From Agromyces larvae (GTDB lineage: Bacteria; Actinomycetota; Actinomycetes; Actinomycetales; Microbacteriaceae), in assembly GCF_022811705.1 (NCBI RefSeq), contig NZ_CP094528.1, positions 2,852,001-2,916,000 on the forward strand: a stretch of DNA of 64,000 nt, read 5' to 3'. Both the position numbers and the translations under genes were made by a program. Of this stretch, positions 27,148 through 36,740 are shown in pieces (position 1 is the stretch's first letter; each line of letters begins with the position of its first letter). The notes under the pieces are model-generated. The model saw nothing but the letters and a program-made list of their open reading frames with translations. It was not told the origin of the DNA and ran no database searches.

Positions 27148-28026
27148 GTGACATCCACCGGTTCCACCGCGTCGTTCGACGCAGCATCCTTCGATGCATC
27201 CGCCCTCGTCTTCTCGACCGTCGAACCCGACGAACACCAGCGCTGGTCGACGTGGCCGGCGACCACGCCGTCCGAGCGCGGCCCGCTGCCGCGCCCCGAC
27301 TGGGTCGTGACCTCGGCCGCGGCGATCGACACCGAACTCGGCGTCGTGAAGAGCGGCAAGGAGGCCGACCTCTTCCTCATCGAGCGCGCCGTGCCCGGCG
27401 TCGACTCGGGCGCGCCCGGCTCGACCGGGCAGGCGACCCTGCTCGCCGCGAAGCGCTACCGCGGCAGCGAGCACTCCGACTTCCACCGCTCGGCCGTCTA
27501 CACCGAGGGTCGCGGCACCCGCCGCAGCCGCGACGCACGTGCCGTGAAGACCGGCACCGCCTTCGGCCGCGAGGTCGCCCGCGTGCAGTGGGCGCTGGCC
27601 GAGTTCGCGGCACTCTGCCGGCTCACCGAGCTCGGCGCCGCCGTACCCTACCCGGTGCAGGTGCACGAGACCGAAGTGCTCATGGAGTTCATCGGCGACG
27701 GCCGCGTCGCCGCGCCCCGGCTCGCGCAGATCAGAGCGGATGCCTCGGAGCTGCGCGAACTCTTCCAGCAGGTCGTGACGTTCATGCGGACCCTGGCGAG
27801 GGCGGGCCTGACCCACGGCGACCTCTCGCCGTACAACCTCCTCGTCGACCGCGGCCGCGTGGTGGCGATCGACCTGCCGCAGGTGATCGACGTCGTGGCG
27901 AACCCGAGCGGGTTCGACCTCATGCACCGCGACTGCGTGAACGTCTGCACGTGGTTCAGCCGTCAGCGACTCGAGTGCGACCCCGAGCAGCTGTTCGGCG
28001 AACTGGTCGGCGAAGTGGGGTGGTGA
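27148..28026 (+). CDS. RIO1-family serine kinase/ATPase
   Basis: A 292-residue atypical kinase. VVKSGKEADLFL forms the RIO nucleotide loop (about 60-70), LLAAKRYR the lysine strand, LTHGDLSPYNLL (about 222-233) the catalytic loop and VVAIDLPQ (about 240-247) the metal-binding DxxQ motif of RIO1. GTG at 27148 is preferred over the GTG at 27121 because GGAG lies eight bases before it. Bacterial RIO proteins are widespread but their substrates are poorly known; a ribosome-maturation role is inferred from eukaryotic RIO1. The short ORF at 27048-27107 lies just upstream. Confidence 0.9.
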   Translation: MTSTGSTASFDAASFDASALVFSTVEPDEHQRWSTWPATTPSERGPLPRPDWVVTSAAAIDTELGVVKSGKEADLFLIERAVPGVDSGAPGSTGQATLLAAKRYRGSEHSDFHRSAVYTEGRGTRRSRDARAVKTGTAFGREVARVQWALAEFAALCRLTELGAAVPYPVQVHETEVLMEFIGDGRVAAPRLAQIRADASELRELFQQVVTFMRTLARAGLTHGDLSPYNLLVDRGRVVAIDLPQVIDVVANPSGFDLMHRDCVNVCTWFSRQRLECDPEQLFGELVGEVGW

Positions 28027-28033
28027 GGCCCGC

Positions 28034-29455
28034 TCAGCGGCGAGCGCGCGATCGGATGCCCCTCCGGCGCGTCGCGGCGATCAGCAGGCCGCCGGCGAGG
28101 AGCATCCCTCCGACGGCGGCAGCCAGGGGAGCGACGTCGACACCGGTCGCCGGGAGCGGGCAGGCCTGCGCGCCGGGGCATGGCGCGGGCGGCACCGGTG
28201 CCGGGCTGACGGTGAGCAGTGCCGACTCGGACTCGGCCGACCCGAACAGCTCCGTCGACGCGACGAACCGGAACAGAGCGCCGTCGTCGGCGAGCGTCGC
28301 GACGAACGACAACGTGGCATCCGTGCCGCCGGGAACGTCGACCCAGGTCGCCCCGCCGTCGTCGCTCCGCTGCCATCGGAAACCGTCTGCGGTCGCGCGA
28401 GCCGCCGCGGAGAAGCTGACCGGCTCGCCTTCGACGGCCGCGACATCCGTCGGGGCCTGCGGGATCGGTGGCCCGATCAGCGACAGGCTCGCCCCCAGCA
28501 CGTTGCTGACCCAGGCCCACTGGGTGCCGGGCACGAATGCGATGAACCGCGGGTCGGCGCCGACCGCAACCCGGCCGAGCTCGGATCCGTCGGCGGTGTC
28601 GAGCACCGCGACCGCGTTGGCGTTCTCGAGCGGGACGTAGATGCGCGCACCGTCGGCGGCGACCACGCCGCCGGCGACCCTGGCGCCGAGGTTCACGGTG
28701 AATCTGGTGGTGAAGTCCGCCGTGTCGACCCGCGCCACGATGGTCGACGTGTACCCGCTGACCCACAGCTGCGACCCGTCGGGCGAGAGCGCGAGGTAGT
28801 AGGTCGCGGGAGCGGTGGGCACGTCGATGGTGGAGACCGTCGTCGGGGCGGCCAGGTCGAAACGGCTGACGGTCTGGCCGACGCTCACCGCCACGTACAG
28901 GTAGCCCCCGCCCACGGCGATGCCCGCCGGGAGGGATCCGGTGTTGAAGCTGACCTCGACCTCCCCCGAGACGGGGTCGAGCCGCACGACGCGCGCCTGA
29001 TTGCGCACGGACGCGTAGAGGGCGCCGTCGGGACCGACCGCGAGGAACTGCGCGCGCCCGTTGTCTCCCGGGGCCACCGGCGGCACCGTCCACGTCGCGA
29101 CGGTCGTCAGCGACTCGAGGTCGATCACGTCGATGAGGCCGGACACCTCGCCGGTGACGTAGGCGCGGGTCTCGTCGGGCGAGAACACCAGGCTGAGCGG
29201 CTCGTTCTGGATCGCCGTCTCGCGCAGCACCTGGTCGGTGGCGGTGTCGAACTCGACGAGTCGCCCGGGACCACCACCGGCTACCGCGATCGCCGCGTAG
29301 CCGCGAGTGCCGTCCGACGAGATCGCCACGGGTCGGGGAAAGTCGCCGACGGTGACGGTCGAGCTCTCGGCGAACGCAGGCGACGGCAGCAGCAGCGCCG
29401 CGCCCACCATGGTCGCCGTCGCGAGAGCGGCGGCGATCCTCCGACCGAGCGGCAT
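28034..29455 (-). CDS. secreted beta-propeller surface protein with LPXTG-type anchor
   Basis: A 473-residue protein: signal peptide 1-29 (LATATMVGAALLLPSPAFA), seven YncE/NHL-like repeats with PRPVAISSDGTRGYAA, EPLSLVFSPDETRAYVTG and similar blades up to about residue 320, an Ig-like domain with FRWQRSDDGGATWVDVPGG, then a Pro-rich spacer, the sorting motif LPATG, a hydrophobic helix and a basic tail. Sortase should link it to the cell wall. ATG at 29455 follows GGGGAG. Its neighbour at 29546-30816 is a frameshifted relative with the same plan. Ligand unknown. Confidence 0.88.
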   Translation of the reverse strand: MPLGRRIAAALATATMVGAALLLPSPAFAESSTVTVGDFPRPVAISSDGTRGYAAIAVAGGGPGRLVEFDTATDQVLRETAIQNEPLSLVFSPDETRAYVTGEVSGLIDVIDLESLTTVATWTVPPVAPGDNGRAQFLAVGPDGALYASVRNQARVVRLDPVSGEVEVSFNTGSLPAGIAVGGGYLYVAVSVGQTVSRFDLAAPTTVSTIDVPTAPATYYLALSPDGSQLWVSGYTSTIVARVDTADFTTRFTVNLGARVAGGVVAADGARIYVPLENANAVAVLDTADGSELGRVAVGADPRFIAFVPGTQWAWVSNVLGASLSLIGPPIPQAPTDVAAVEGEPVSFSAAARATADGFRWQRSDDGGATWVDVPGGTDATLSFVATLADDGALFRFVASTELFGSAESESALLTVSPAPVPPAPCPGAQACPLPATGVDVAPLAAAVGGMLLAGGLLIAATRRRGIRSRARR

Positions 29456-29545
29456 GACGTCTCCCCACTGGGCCCCGATGCACAGGGGCACGAGCCGAGT
29501 CTATGCACGCGCCGTTCGACGGGGAACACTCGAGCGGATTCGACC

Positions 29546-30816
<1,271 letters not shown>

Positions 30817-30946
30817 CCGTACCCCTTCGCTCGACCGGCCCCTCGGAGCCGCTCGGGGGAAGTTTCCCACGTCCGTCGCGAACCGGGTAGAGATGCGCGG
30901 GACATCCGTTGCCCGCCGTTCACCCGCCGCGACTAGCCTTGCGTGC

Positions 30947-32392
30947 ATGACCGACCGCAACGACGGGGCCGCGTCCGTCGCCCCCGCCTCCGGCTCCCCC
31001 GCCGATCTCCCCGCCACCGCCGACTCGGGCGCCATCGCCGTGATGGGCCTCGACCTGCAGGAGGGGCGACGCATCCCGCGCAAGCAGGTGATCTCCTGGG
31101 CACTGTGGGATTGGGCGACGCAGCCGTTCAACTCGGTCATCCTGACCTTCGTCTTCACCGCGCTGTATCTGACCAGCGACGCGTTCCTCGACCCCGCGGT
31201 CGCAGCGCTCGGCGAGGGCGACCCCGCCTACGAGCGCGGGTTGGCCGATCTCGCGAGCGGTCTCGGCTGGGCGATCACGATCGCGGGCCTGCTGATCGCG
31301 CTGCTCGCCCCGGTGCTCGGGCAGCGGGCGGATGTCACGGGCCGACGCAAGCTCTGGCTCGGCGGGGCGACGCTCGCGCTGGTGCTGTCCATGTTCGCCC
31401 TGTTCTTCGTGCAGGGCACGCCCGCGTACTTCGTCCTCGGCGTGGCGCTCATCGCGGCCGGCACGGTGTTCAGCGAGATCGCGGGCGTCAACTACAACGC
31501 GATGCTCGTGCAGGTGTCGACGCCGAAGACGGTCGGCCGCGTCTCGGGCCTCGGGTGGGGGCTCGGGTACATCGGCGGCATCGTCGCGCTCGTGCTGGTG
31601 GTCGTGGCGAACACGTTCGACTGGTGGGGCATGCCGACCGAGAACGGGCTCGCCTACCGGGTGATCGGGGTCGGCTGCGCGATCTGGACGCTGGTGTTCG
31701 TCTGGCCGATCTTCGCCTGGGTGCCCGAGGCCCCGCCGGCCGCGCACCGCGACAAGGTCGGCTTCTTCCGCAGCTACGTCGTGCTCGTGAAGGACATCGT
31801 CGCGCTCTGGAAGCAGTCACGGCCCACCTTCTGGTTCCTGCTCGCGAGTGCGGTGTACCGCGACGGGCTCGCGGGCGTGTTCGCCTTCGGCGCGGTGATC
31901 GCCGCGGTGGCGTTCCACTTCACGCCGAACGAGGTGATGATCTTCGGCATCGTGGCGAACCTCGTGGCGGGGGTCTCGACGATCCTCGCCGGCCGTCTCG
32001 ACGACCGGTTCGGGGCGCGGGCGGTCATCCTGTTCGCACTCGGCGGCCTCGTGGTGGCCGCGCTGACCGTGTTCTTCCTGCACGACGCCGGCAAGCTGGT
32101 GTTCTGGATCTTCGGCCTCGTGCTCTGCATCTTCGTCGGGCCGGCGCAGGCGGCGTCGCGCGCATTCCTCGCCCGGGTCACCCCGGCGGGTCGCGAGAGC
32201 GAGATCTTCGGCCTCTACGCGACGACGGGCCGGGCGGCGAGCTTCCTCTCGCCCATGCTCTGGAGCGCGCTCATCCTGGTCTTCGGCGCCACGTACTGGG
32301 GCATCCTCGGCATCGCGATCATCCTGGCCGCCGGGTTCGTGCTCATGCTGTTCGTGCGCGATCCGCGCGCCGACGCGCGCACGGCGGGCTAG
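30947..32392 (+). CDS. MFS transporter, UMF1 (Atg22-like) family
   Basis: A 481-residue permease with about 12 helices. It carries the family signature SWALWDWATQPFNSVILTF (about 50-68) and a DVTGRRK loop between helices 2 and 3 in place of the usual motif A. The later DDRFGARAVILFALGG block marks the second half. A 45-residue hydrophilic Ala/Pro/Ser N-tail precedes the first helix. ATG at 30947 is ten bases after a CTAGCCT element. UMF1 members are proposed amino acid or peptide effluxers; substrate unknown. Confidence 0.9.
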   Translation: MTDRNDGAASVAPASGSPADLPATADSGAIAVMGLDLQEGRRIPRKQVISWALWDWATQPFNSVILTFVFTALYLTSDAFLDPAVAALGEGDPAYERGLADLASGLGWAITIAGLLIALLAPVLGQRADVTGRRKLWLGGATLALVLSMFALFFVQGTPAYFVLGVALIAAGTVFSEIAGVNYNAMLVQVSTPKTVGRVSGLGWGLGYIGGIVALVLVVVANTFDWWGMPTENGLAYRVIGVGCAIWTLVFVWPIFAWVPEAPPAAHRDKVGFFRSYVVLVKDIVALWKQSRPTFWFLLASAVYRDGLAGVFAFGAVIAAVAFHFTPNEVMIFGIVANLVAGVSTILAGRLDDRFGARAVILFALGGLVVAALTVFFLHDAGKLVFWIFGLVLCIFVGPAQAASRAFLARVTPAGRESEIFGLYATTGRAASFLSPMLWSALILVFGATYWGILGIAIILAAGFVLMLFVRDPRADARTAG

Positions 32393-32433
32393 CACCGACC
32401 GCGCGCATCCGGCGAGCGCGGCAAGATGGTGGC

Positions 32434-33177
32434 ATGACGACCCCCGCGCTCCTCGGCATCTCGCACGGCACGGCCTCTCCCGACGGGCAGCGCGCGGTGC
32501 GCGCGCTCGTCGACGCGGTCGCCGCCGAACTCCCCGAGGTGACGGTTCGGCTCGGTCATGTGGACGTGCAGCAGCCCGACGTGGATGCCTCGATCGCGAC
32601 GATCCCGCCGGGCGAGTCGATCGTGCTCGTGCCGCTGCTGCTGTCGGCCGGGTACCACGTGCACGTCGACATCCGCGAGGCGACCGCCGCGCACCCGCAC
32701 GTGCAGATCGCGGGCGCGCTCGGGCCCGATGGACGCCTCGTGGAGGTGCTCGTCCGCCGGCTCGCGCAGGCCGGCCTGAGCGACGCGGGGCTCGCCGACC
32801 CCGACGCCGGCCCCGACGCGCTGGTGCTCGCGGTCGCCGGGTCGAGCGACCGCCGCGCGGTCGACGACTGCCTGCGGATGGGCGAGCTGCTCGCCACCCG
32901 GCTCGGCCGGCCGGTGACGGTCGGGTTCCTCTCGGCCGCGGAGCCGCGGCTCGACGCGGCGGTCGCAGCGGCGCGGGCGGATGCCCCGGGCCGACGCGTC
33001 GTCGTCTCGAGCTACCTGCTCGCGCCGGGGTACTTCCAGGACCTCGCGGCCGCCGCGGGCGCCGATGTGCTCACCGAACCGCTGCTCGCCGGGGACGCAC
33101 CGGCCCCCGAGCTCGTCGAGGTGGTCATCGATCGCTACCGCGACTGCCTCGATGCACCGGTCGCGTCAAGCCTGTGA
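32434..33177 (+). CDS. sirohydrochlorin chelatase (CbiX-like)
   Basis: A 247-residue type II chelatase made of two tandem CbiX/SirB half-domains. The N-terminal catalytic histidine is in LGISHGTAS (residue 10 or so), and the second metal-binding histidines appear in LLSAGYHVHVDI (about 70-81). It should insert Fe2+ into sirohydrochlorin to make siroheme. It lies 151 bases before the siroheme-dependent sulfite reductase gene, and cobA is at the other end of that operon. A precorrin-2 dehydrogenase, the intervening step, was not seen in the window. Confidence 0.88.
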   Translation: MTTPALLGISHGTASPDGQRAVRALVDAVAAELPEVTVRLGHVDVQQPDVDASIATIPPGESIVLVPLLLSAGYHVHVDIREATAAHPHVQIAGALGPDGRLVEVLVRRLAQAGLSDAGLADPDAGPDALVLAVAGSSDRRAVDDCLRMGELLATRLGRPVTVGFLSAAEPRLDAAVAAARADAPGRRVVVSSYLLAPGYFQDLAAAAGADVLTEPLLAGDAPAPELVEVVIDRYRDCLDAPVASSL

Positions 33178-33328
33178 CGCCGTCTTTCGCCGTGCGACGC
33201 CTCGTGACGGAGCGTTGCGGCCTCTGACGAGCGCACGTGACGCGTTCGAGGGCCTCCCCTAGCGTCGACCGAGTCGATCGGGGCCACCGGTCGACCCCGG
33301 CATCACCGGGTGACGACGGAGGGGCGCC

Positions 33329-35056
33329 GTGACCCTGAGCGACACCGAGACGCGCCGCACGCCGGCGCGCAGCGCCGCCCGGCCCCCGCGCCCCGGCGGC
33401 AAGCCGAACGGGCAGTGGAAGGTCGACGGCACCGAACCGCTGAACGGCAACGAGGAGTGGAAGCAGCAGGGCGGCGGGCTCGAGGTGCGCCAACGGATCG
33501 AGTCGACCTACGCCGCGGGCGGGTTCGCGAGCATCGACCCGACCGACCTGCACGGGCGCTTCCGCTGGTGGGGGCTGTACACGCAGCGCAAGCCCGGCAT
33601 CGACGGCGGCCGCACCGCGACCCTCGAACCGCACGAGCTCGAGGACGAGTTCTTCATGCTGCGCGTCCGCATCGACGGCGGGCAGCTGACGACCGAGCAG
33701 TTGCGCGTCATCGCGGGCATCTCGCAGGAGTTCGGCCGCGACACCGCCGACCTCACCGACCGGCAGAACATCCAGCTGCACTGGATCCGCGTCGAGGACG
33801 TGCCCGAGATCTGGCGACGGCTCGAGGGGGTCGGGCTCCAGACGACGGAAGCCTGCGGCGACGTGCCCCGCGTCATCCTGGGCTCCCCCGTCGCGGGCAT
33901 CGCCGCCGACGAACTCATCGACCCGACGCCGGCGATCGACGAGATCACCCGCCGCTTCATCGGCGACGAGTCGCTGGCGAACCTGCCGCGCAAGTTCAAG
34001 ACGGCGATCACCGGCCACCCCAGCCAGGACGTGGTGCACGAGATCAACGACGTCGCGTTCGTCGCGGTCGAGCACCCCGAGCTCGGCGTCGGCTACGACC
34101 TCTGGGTCGGCGGCGCCCTGTCGACGACGCCGCGCCTCGCCGAGCGGCTCGGCGCGTTCGTCGCGCCGCACGAGGTCGCCGACGTGTGGCACGGGGTGAC
34201 GCAGATCTTCCGCGACTACGGCTACCGGCGGCTGCGCAACAAGGCGCGCCTCAAGTTCCTGCTCGCCGAGTGGGGCGCCGAGAAGTTCCGGCAGGTGCTC
34301 GAAGACGAGTACCTGGGCCATCCGTTGCCCGACGGCCCGGCCGCGCCGAAGCCGCTCGGCCAGGGCGACCACGTCGGTGTGCACCCGCAGAAGGACGGCC
34401 GTTTCTACGTGGGCGTCACGCCCATCGTCGGCCGCATCTCGGGGCCGACGCTCGCGAAGCTCGCCGACGTGATCGAAGCGCACGGGTCGAGCAGGCTGCG
34501 CACCACGCCGCACCAGAAGCTCGTCATCCTCGACATCGAAGAGCACCGCGTCGAGTCGCTCGTCGCCGCGCTCGACGAGCTCGGGCTGAGCGCCAGGCCG
34601 AGCCTGATCCGCCGCGGCACGATCGCGTGCACCGGCATCGAGTTCTGCAAGCTCGCCATCGTCGAGACGAAGGCGTACGCGACGGCCGCGGTGCTCGACC
34701 TCGAGGAGCGGTTGGCCGGCTTCGACCTGCCGCATCCGATCGCGCTGCATGTGAACGGATGCCCCAACTCGTGCGCGCGCATCCAGACCGCCGACATCGG
34801 GCTGAAGGGCCAGCTCGTCACCATCGACGGCGAGCAGGTGCCCGGCTACCAGGTGCACCTCGGCGGCGGGCTCGCGAGCGCCGACCGCGAAGAGCCCGGA
34901 CTCGGTCGCACCGTGCGCGGCCTGAAGGTCGCGGCCGACGGCATCGCCGACTACGTCGAGCGGGTGGTCACCCGGTTCCTCGCCGAACGGGATGCCTCGG
35001 CCGGCGAGACGTTCGCGCAGTGGGCGCACCGGGCCGACGAGGAGGCCCTGCAGTGA
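33329..35056 (+). CDS. ferredoxin-type sulfite (nitrite) reductase
   Basis: A 575-residue siroheme/4Fe-4S reductase. Two ferrodoxin-like halves are visible, each with NQ/TTPHQ-type repeats (TDRQNIQLHW and RTTPHQKLVIL). The cluster cysteines are C434 and C440 in CTGIEFC and C478 and C482 in NGCPNSC. TTEACGDVPR marks the substrate side, as in actinobacterial SirA/NirA. GTG at 33329 has CGGAGGGG upstream. It is the first gene of an overlapping operon with cysH, cysD and cysN, so sulfite is the likely substrate. The 151-base leader has an 8-bp GTCGACCG dyad (33264-33295), possibly an operator. Confidence 0.95.
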   Translation: MTLSDTETRRTPARSAARPPRPGGKPNGQWKVDGTEPLNGNEEWKQQGGGLEVRQRIESTYAAGGFASIDPTDLHGRFRWWGLYTQRKPGIDGGRTATLEPHELEDEFFMLRVRIDGGQLTTEQLRVIAGISQEFGRDTADLTDRQNIQLHWIRVEDVPEIWRRLEGVGLQTTEACGDVPRVILGSPVAGIAADELIDPTPAIDEITRRFIGDESLANLPRKFKTAITGHPSQDVVHEINDVAFVAVEHPELGVGYDLWVGGALSTTPRLAERLGAFVAPHEVADVWHGVTQIFRDYGYRRLRNKARLKFLLAEWGAEKFRQVLEDEYLGHPLPDGPAAPKPLGQGDHVGVHPQKDGRFYVGVTPIVGRISGPTLAKLADVIEAHGSSRLRTTPHQKLVILDIEEHRVESLVAALDELGLSARPSLIRRGTIACTGIEFCKLAIVETKAYATAAVLDLEERLAGFDLPHPIALHVNGCPNSCARIQTADIGLKGQLVTIDGEQVPGYQVHLGGGLASADREEPGLGRTVRGLKVAADGIADYVERVVTRFLAERDASAGETFAQWAHRADEEALQ

Positions 35057-35823
35057 GCGCGCGCAACATCGGGCACCCGCCGGACCAGGGGCTGGTCGAG
35101 GGGATCCGCGCTCGTCGACCGGCGGAGGAGCTGCAGGCACTCGCCGCTCGCGGGGCATCCGAACTCCGCAGCCTCGCCGACGGCGAGGCATCCGCGTACG
35201 AGGTGGTCGCCTGGGTCGCGCGCAATTTCGCGACGGAAGCCGCAGCCGTCGCCTGCTCGATGGCCGACGCCGTGCTGCCGCACGTCGTCGCGCAGTCGCT
35301 GCCCGGCGTGGATGTGCTCTTCCTCGACACCGGCTACCACTTCGCGAAGACGTACGAGACGCGCGACCTCGTGGCATCCGCGCTCGATGTGCGCATCGTC
35401 GACGTCCTGCCCGAGCAGACCGTCGCCGAGCAGGACGCCGAGTTCGGGGCGCGCCTCTTCGAACGCGACCCGAACCTCTGCTGCGCCCGCCGCAAGGTCG
35501 CCCCGCTGCACGCCTCGCTGGCGGGCTACGAGGTGTGGTTCACCGGCGTGCGCCGCGACGAGGCCCCGACCCGCACGAACACCCCGCTCGTCGACTGGGA
35601 CGAACGGAACGGACTCGTGAAGGTCAACCCGCTCGCGGCGTGGAGCTTCGACGAACTGCTCGACTACGCGGGTGCCTTCGGCGTACCGGTGAACGACCTG
35701 CTCGGCCAGGGCTACCCGTCGATCGGATGCGAGCCGTGCACCAAGCCGGTCGCCGCCGGCGAAGACCCCCGGTCGGGCCGCTGGGCCGGCCTCTCGAAGA
35801 CGGAATGCGGGCTGCACCTATGA
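35053..35823 (+). CDS. cysH: APS reductase (4Fe-4S CysH)
   Basis: A 256-residue thioredoxin-dependent reductase that turns adenylyl sulfate into sulfite. It has the cluster cysteines C143-C144 (NLCCARRKV) and C226/C229 (GCEPCTKPV), which indicate an APS rather than PAPS substrate, and the catalytic cysteine C252 in the C-terminal KTECGLH. The PP-loop-like LDTGYHFAKT is at 91-100. GTG overlaps the sulfite reductase stop and the stop overlaps cysD. The absence of cysC nearby fits direct APS use. Confidence 0.97.
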   Translation: MSARNIGHPPDQGLVEGIRARRPAEELQALAARGASELRSLADGEASAYEVVAWVARNFATEAAAVACSMADAVLPHVVAQSLPGVDVLFLDTGYHFAKTYETRDLVASALDVRIVDVLPEQTVAEQDAEFGARLFERDPNLCCARRKVAPLHASLAGYEVWFTGVRRDEAPTRTNTPLVDWDERNGLVKVNPLAAWSFDELLDYAGAFGVPVNDLLGQGYPSIGCEPCTKPVAAGEDPRSGRWAGLSKTECGLHL

Positions 35824-36740
35824 CCGAGCAGATCCTCTCCAGGCCGATCGCCCTCGACACCCTCGACCTGCTCGAGGCCGAGGCGATCCACGTCATCCGC
35901 GAAGTCGTCGCCGAGTTCGAGCGACCGGTCCTGCTGTTCTCGGGCGGCAAGGACTCGGTGGTGGTGCTGCACCTCGCGGCCAAGGCGTTCCGCCCCGGCA
36001 AGGTGCCGTTCCCGGTGCTGCACGTCGACACCGGGCACAACTTCCCCGAGGTGCTGGCGTTCCGCGACGAGACGGTCGCACGGCTCGGCATCGACCTCGA
36101 GGTCGCCGAGGTGCAACGCTACCTCGACGACGGGCGCCTGCAGGAGCGCGCCGACGGCACCCGCAACCCGCTGCAGACCCAGCCGCTGCTCGATGCGATC
36201 GCCGCCGGCCGGCACGACGCGGTGTTCGGCGGCGCCCGCCGCGACGAGGACAAAGCGCGCGCGAAGGAGCGCATCTTCTCACTGCGCGACGAGTTCGGTC
36301 AGTGGGATCCGCGCAACCAGCGGCCCGAGCTGTGGAGCCTGTACAACGGCCGGCACACGCCCGGCCAGCACGTGCGCGTCTTCCCGATCTCGAACTGGAC
36401 CGAGCTCGACGTCTGGCGGTACCTCGAGCGCGAGCGCATCCCGCTGCCGCCGCTGTACTTCGCGCACGAGCGCGAGGTGTTCCGCCGCGACGGCATGTGG
36501 CGCGCGGTCGGCGAGTTCAGCGAGCCCCGAGCCGATGAGGTCGTCGAGCGCCGGACGGTCCGGTACCGCACGGTGGGTGACATGAGCTGCACCGGCGCGG
36601 TCGAATCGGATGCCTCGGACGTCGCGTCCGTGGTGCGCGAGGTCGCCGCCTCGACCCTGACCGAACGCGGCGCGACGCGCGCCGACGACCGGATCAGCGA
36701 GGCCGCGATGGAGGACCGGAAGAAGGACGGGTACTTCTGA
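35820..36740 (+). CDS. cysD: sulfate adenylyltransferase subunit 2 (CysD)
   Basis: A 306-residue N-type ATP pyrophosphatase that makes APS from ATP and sulfate. The PP-loop is SGGKDS at 41-46; the LHVDTGHNFPEVL and FGGARRDEDKARAKER blocks and the C-terminal RKKDGYF end are diagnostic. It overlaps cysH by four bases and cysN by one, so expression is coupled to the GTPase partner. Length is normal. Confidence 0.98.
   Translation: MTEQILSRPIALDTLDLLEAEAIHVIREVVAEFERPVLLFSGGKDSVVVLHLAAKAFRPGKVPFPVLHVDTGHNFPEVLAFRDETVARLGIDLEVAEVQRYLDDGRLQERADGTRNPLQTQPLLDAIAAGRHDAVFGGARRDEDKARAKERIFSLRDEFGQWDPRNQRPELWSLYNGRHTPGQHVRVFPISNWTELDVWRYLERERIPLPPLYFAHEREVFRRDGMWRAVGEFSEPRADEVVERRTVRYRTVGDMSCTGAVESDASDVASVVREVAASTLTERGATRADDRISEAAMEDRKKDGYF

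Noticed and set aside
33178..33328. Possible SAM riboswitch before the sulfite reductase gene
   Set aside because: No SAM-I or SAM-II core; only a weak dyad and a CCCCTAGCGT -10-like string.
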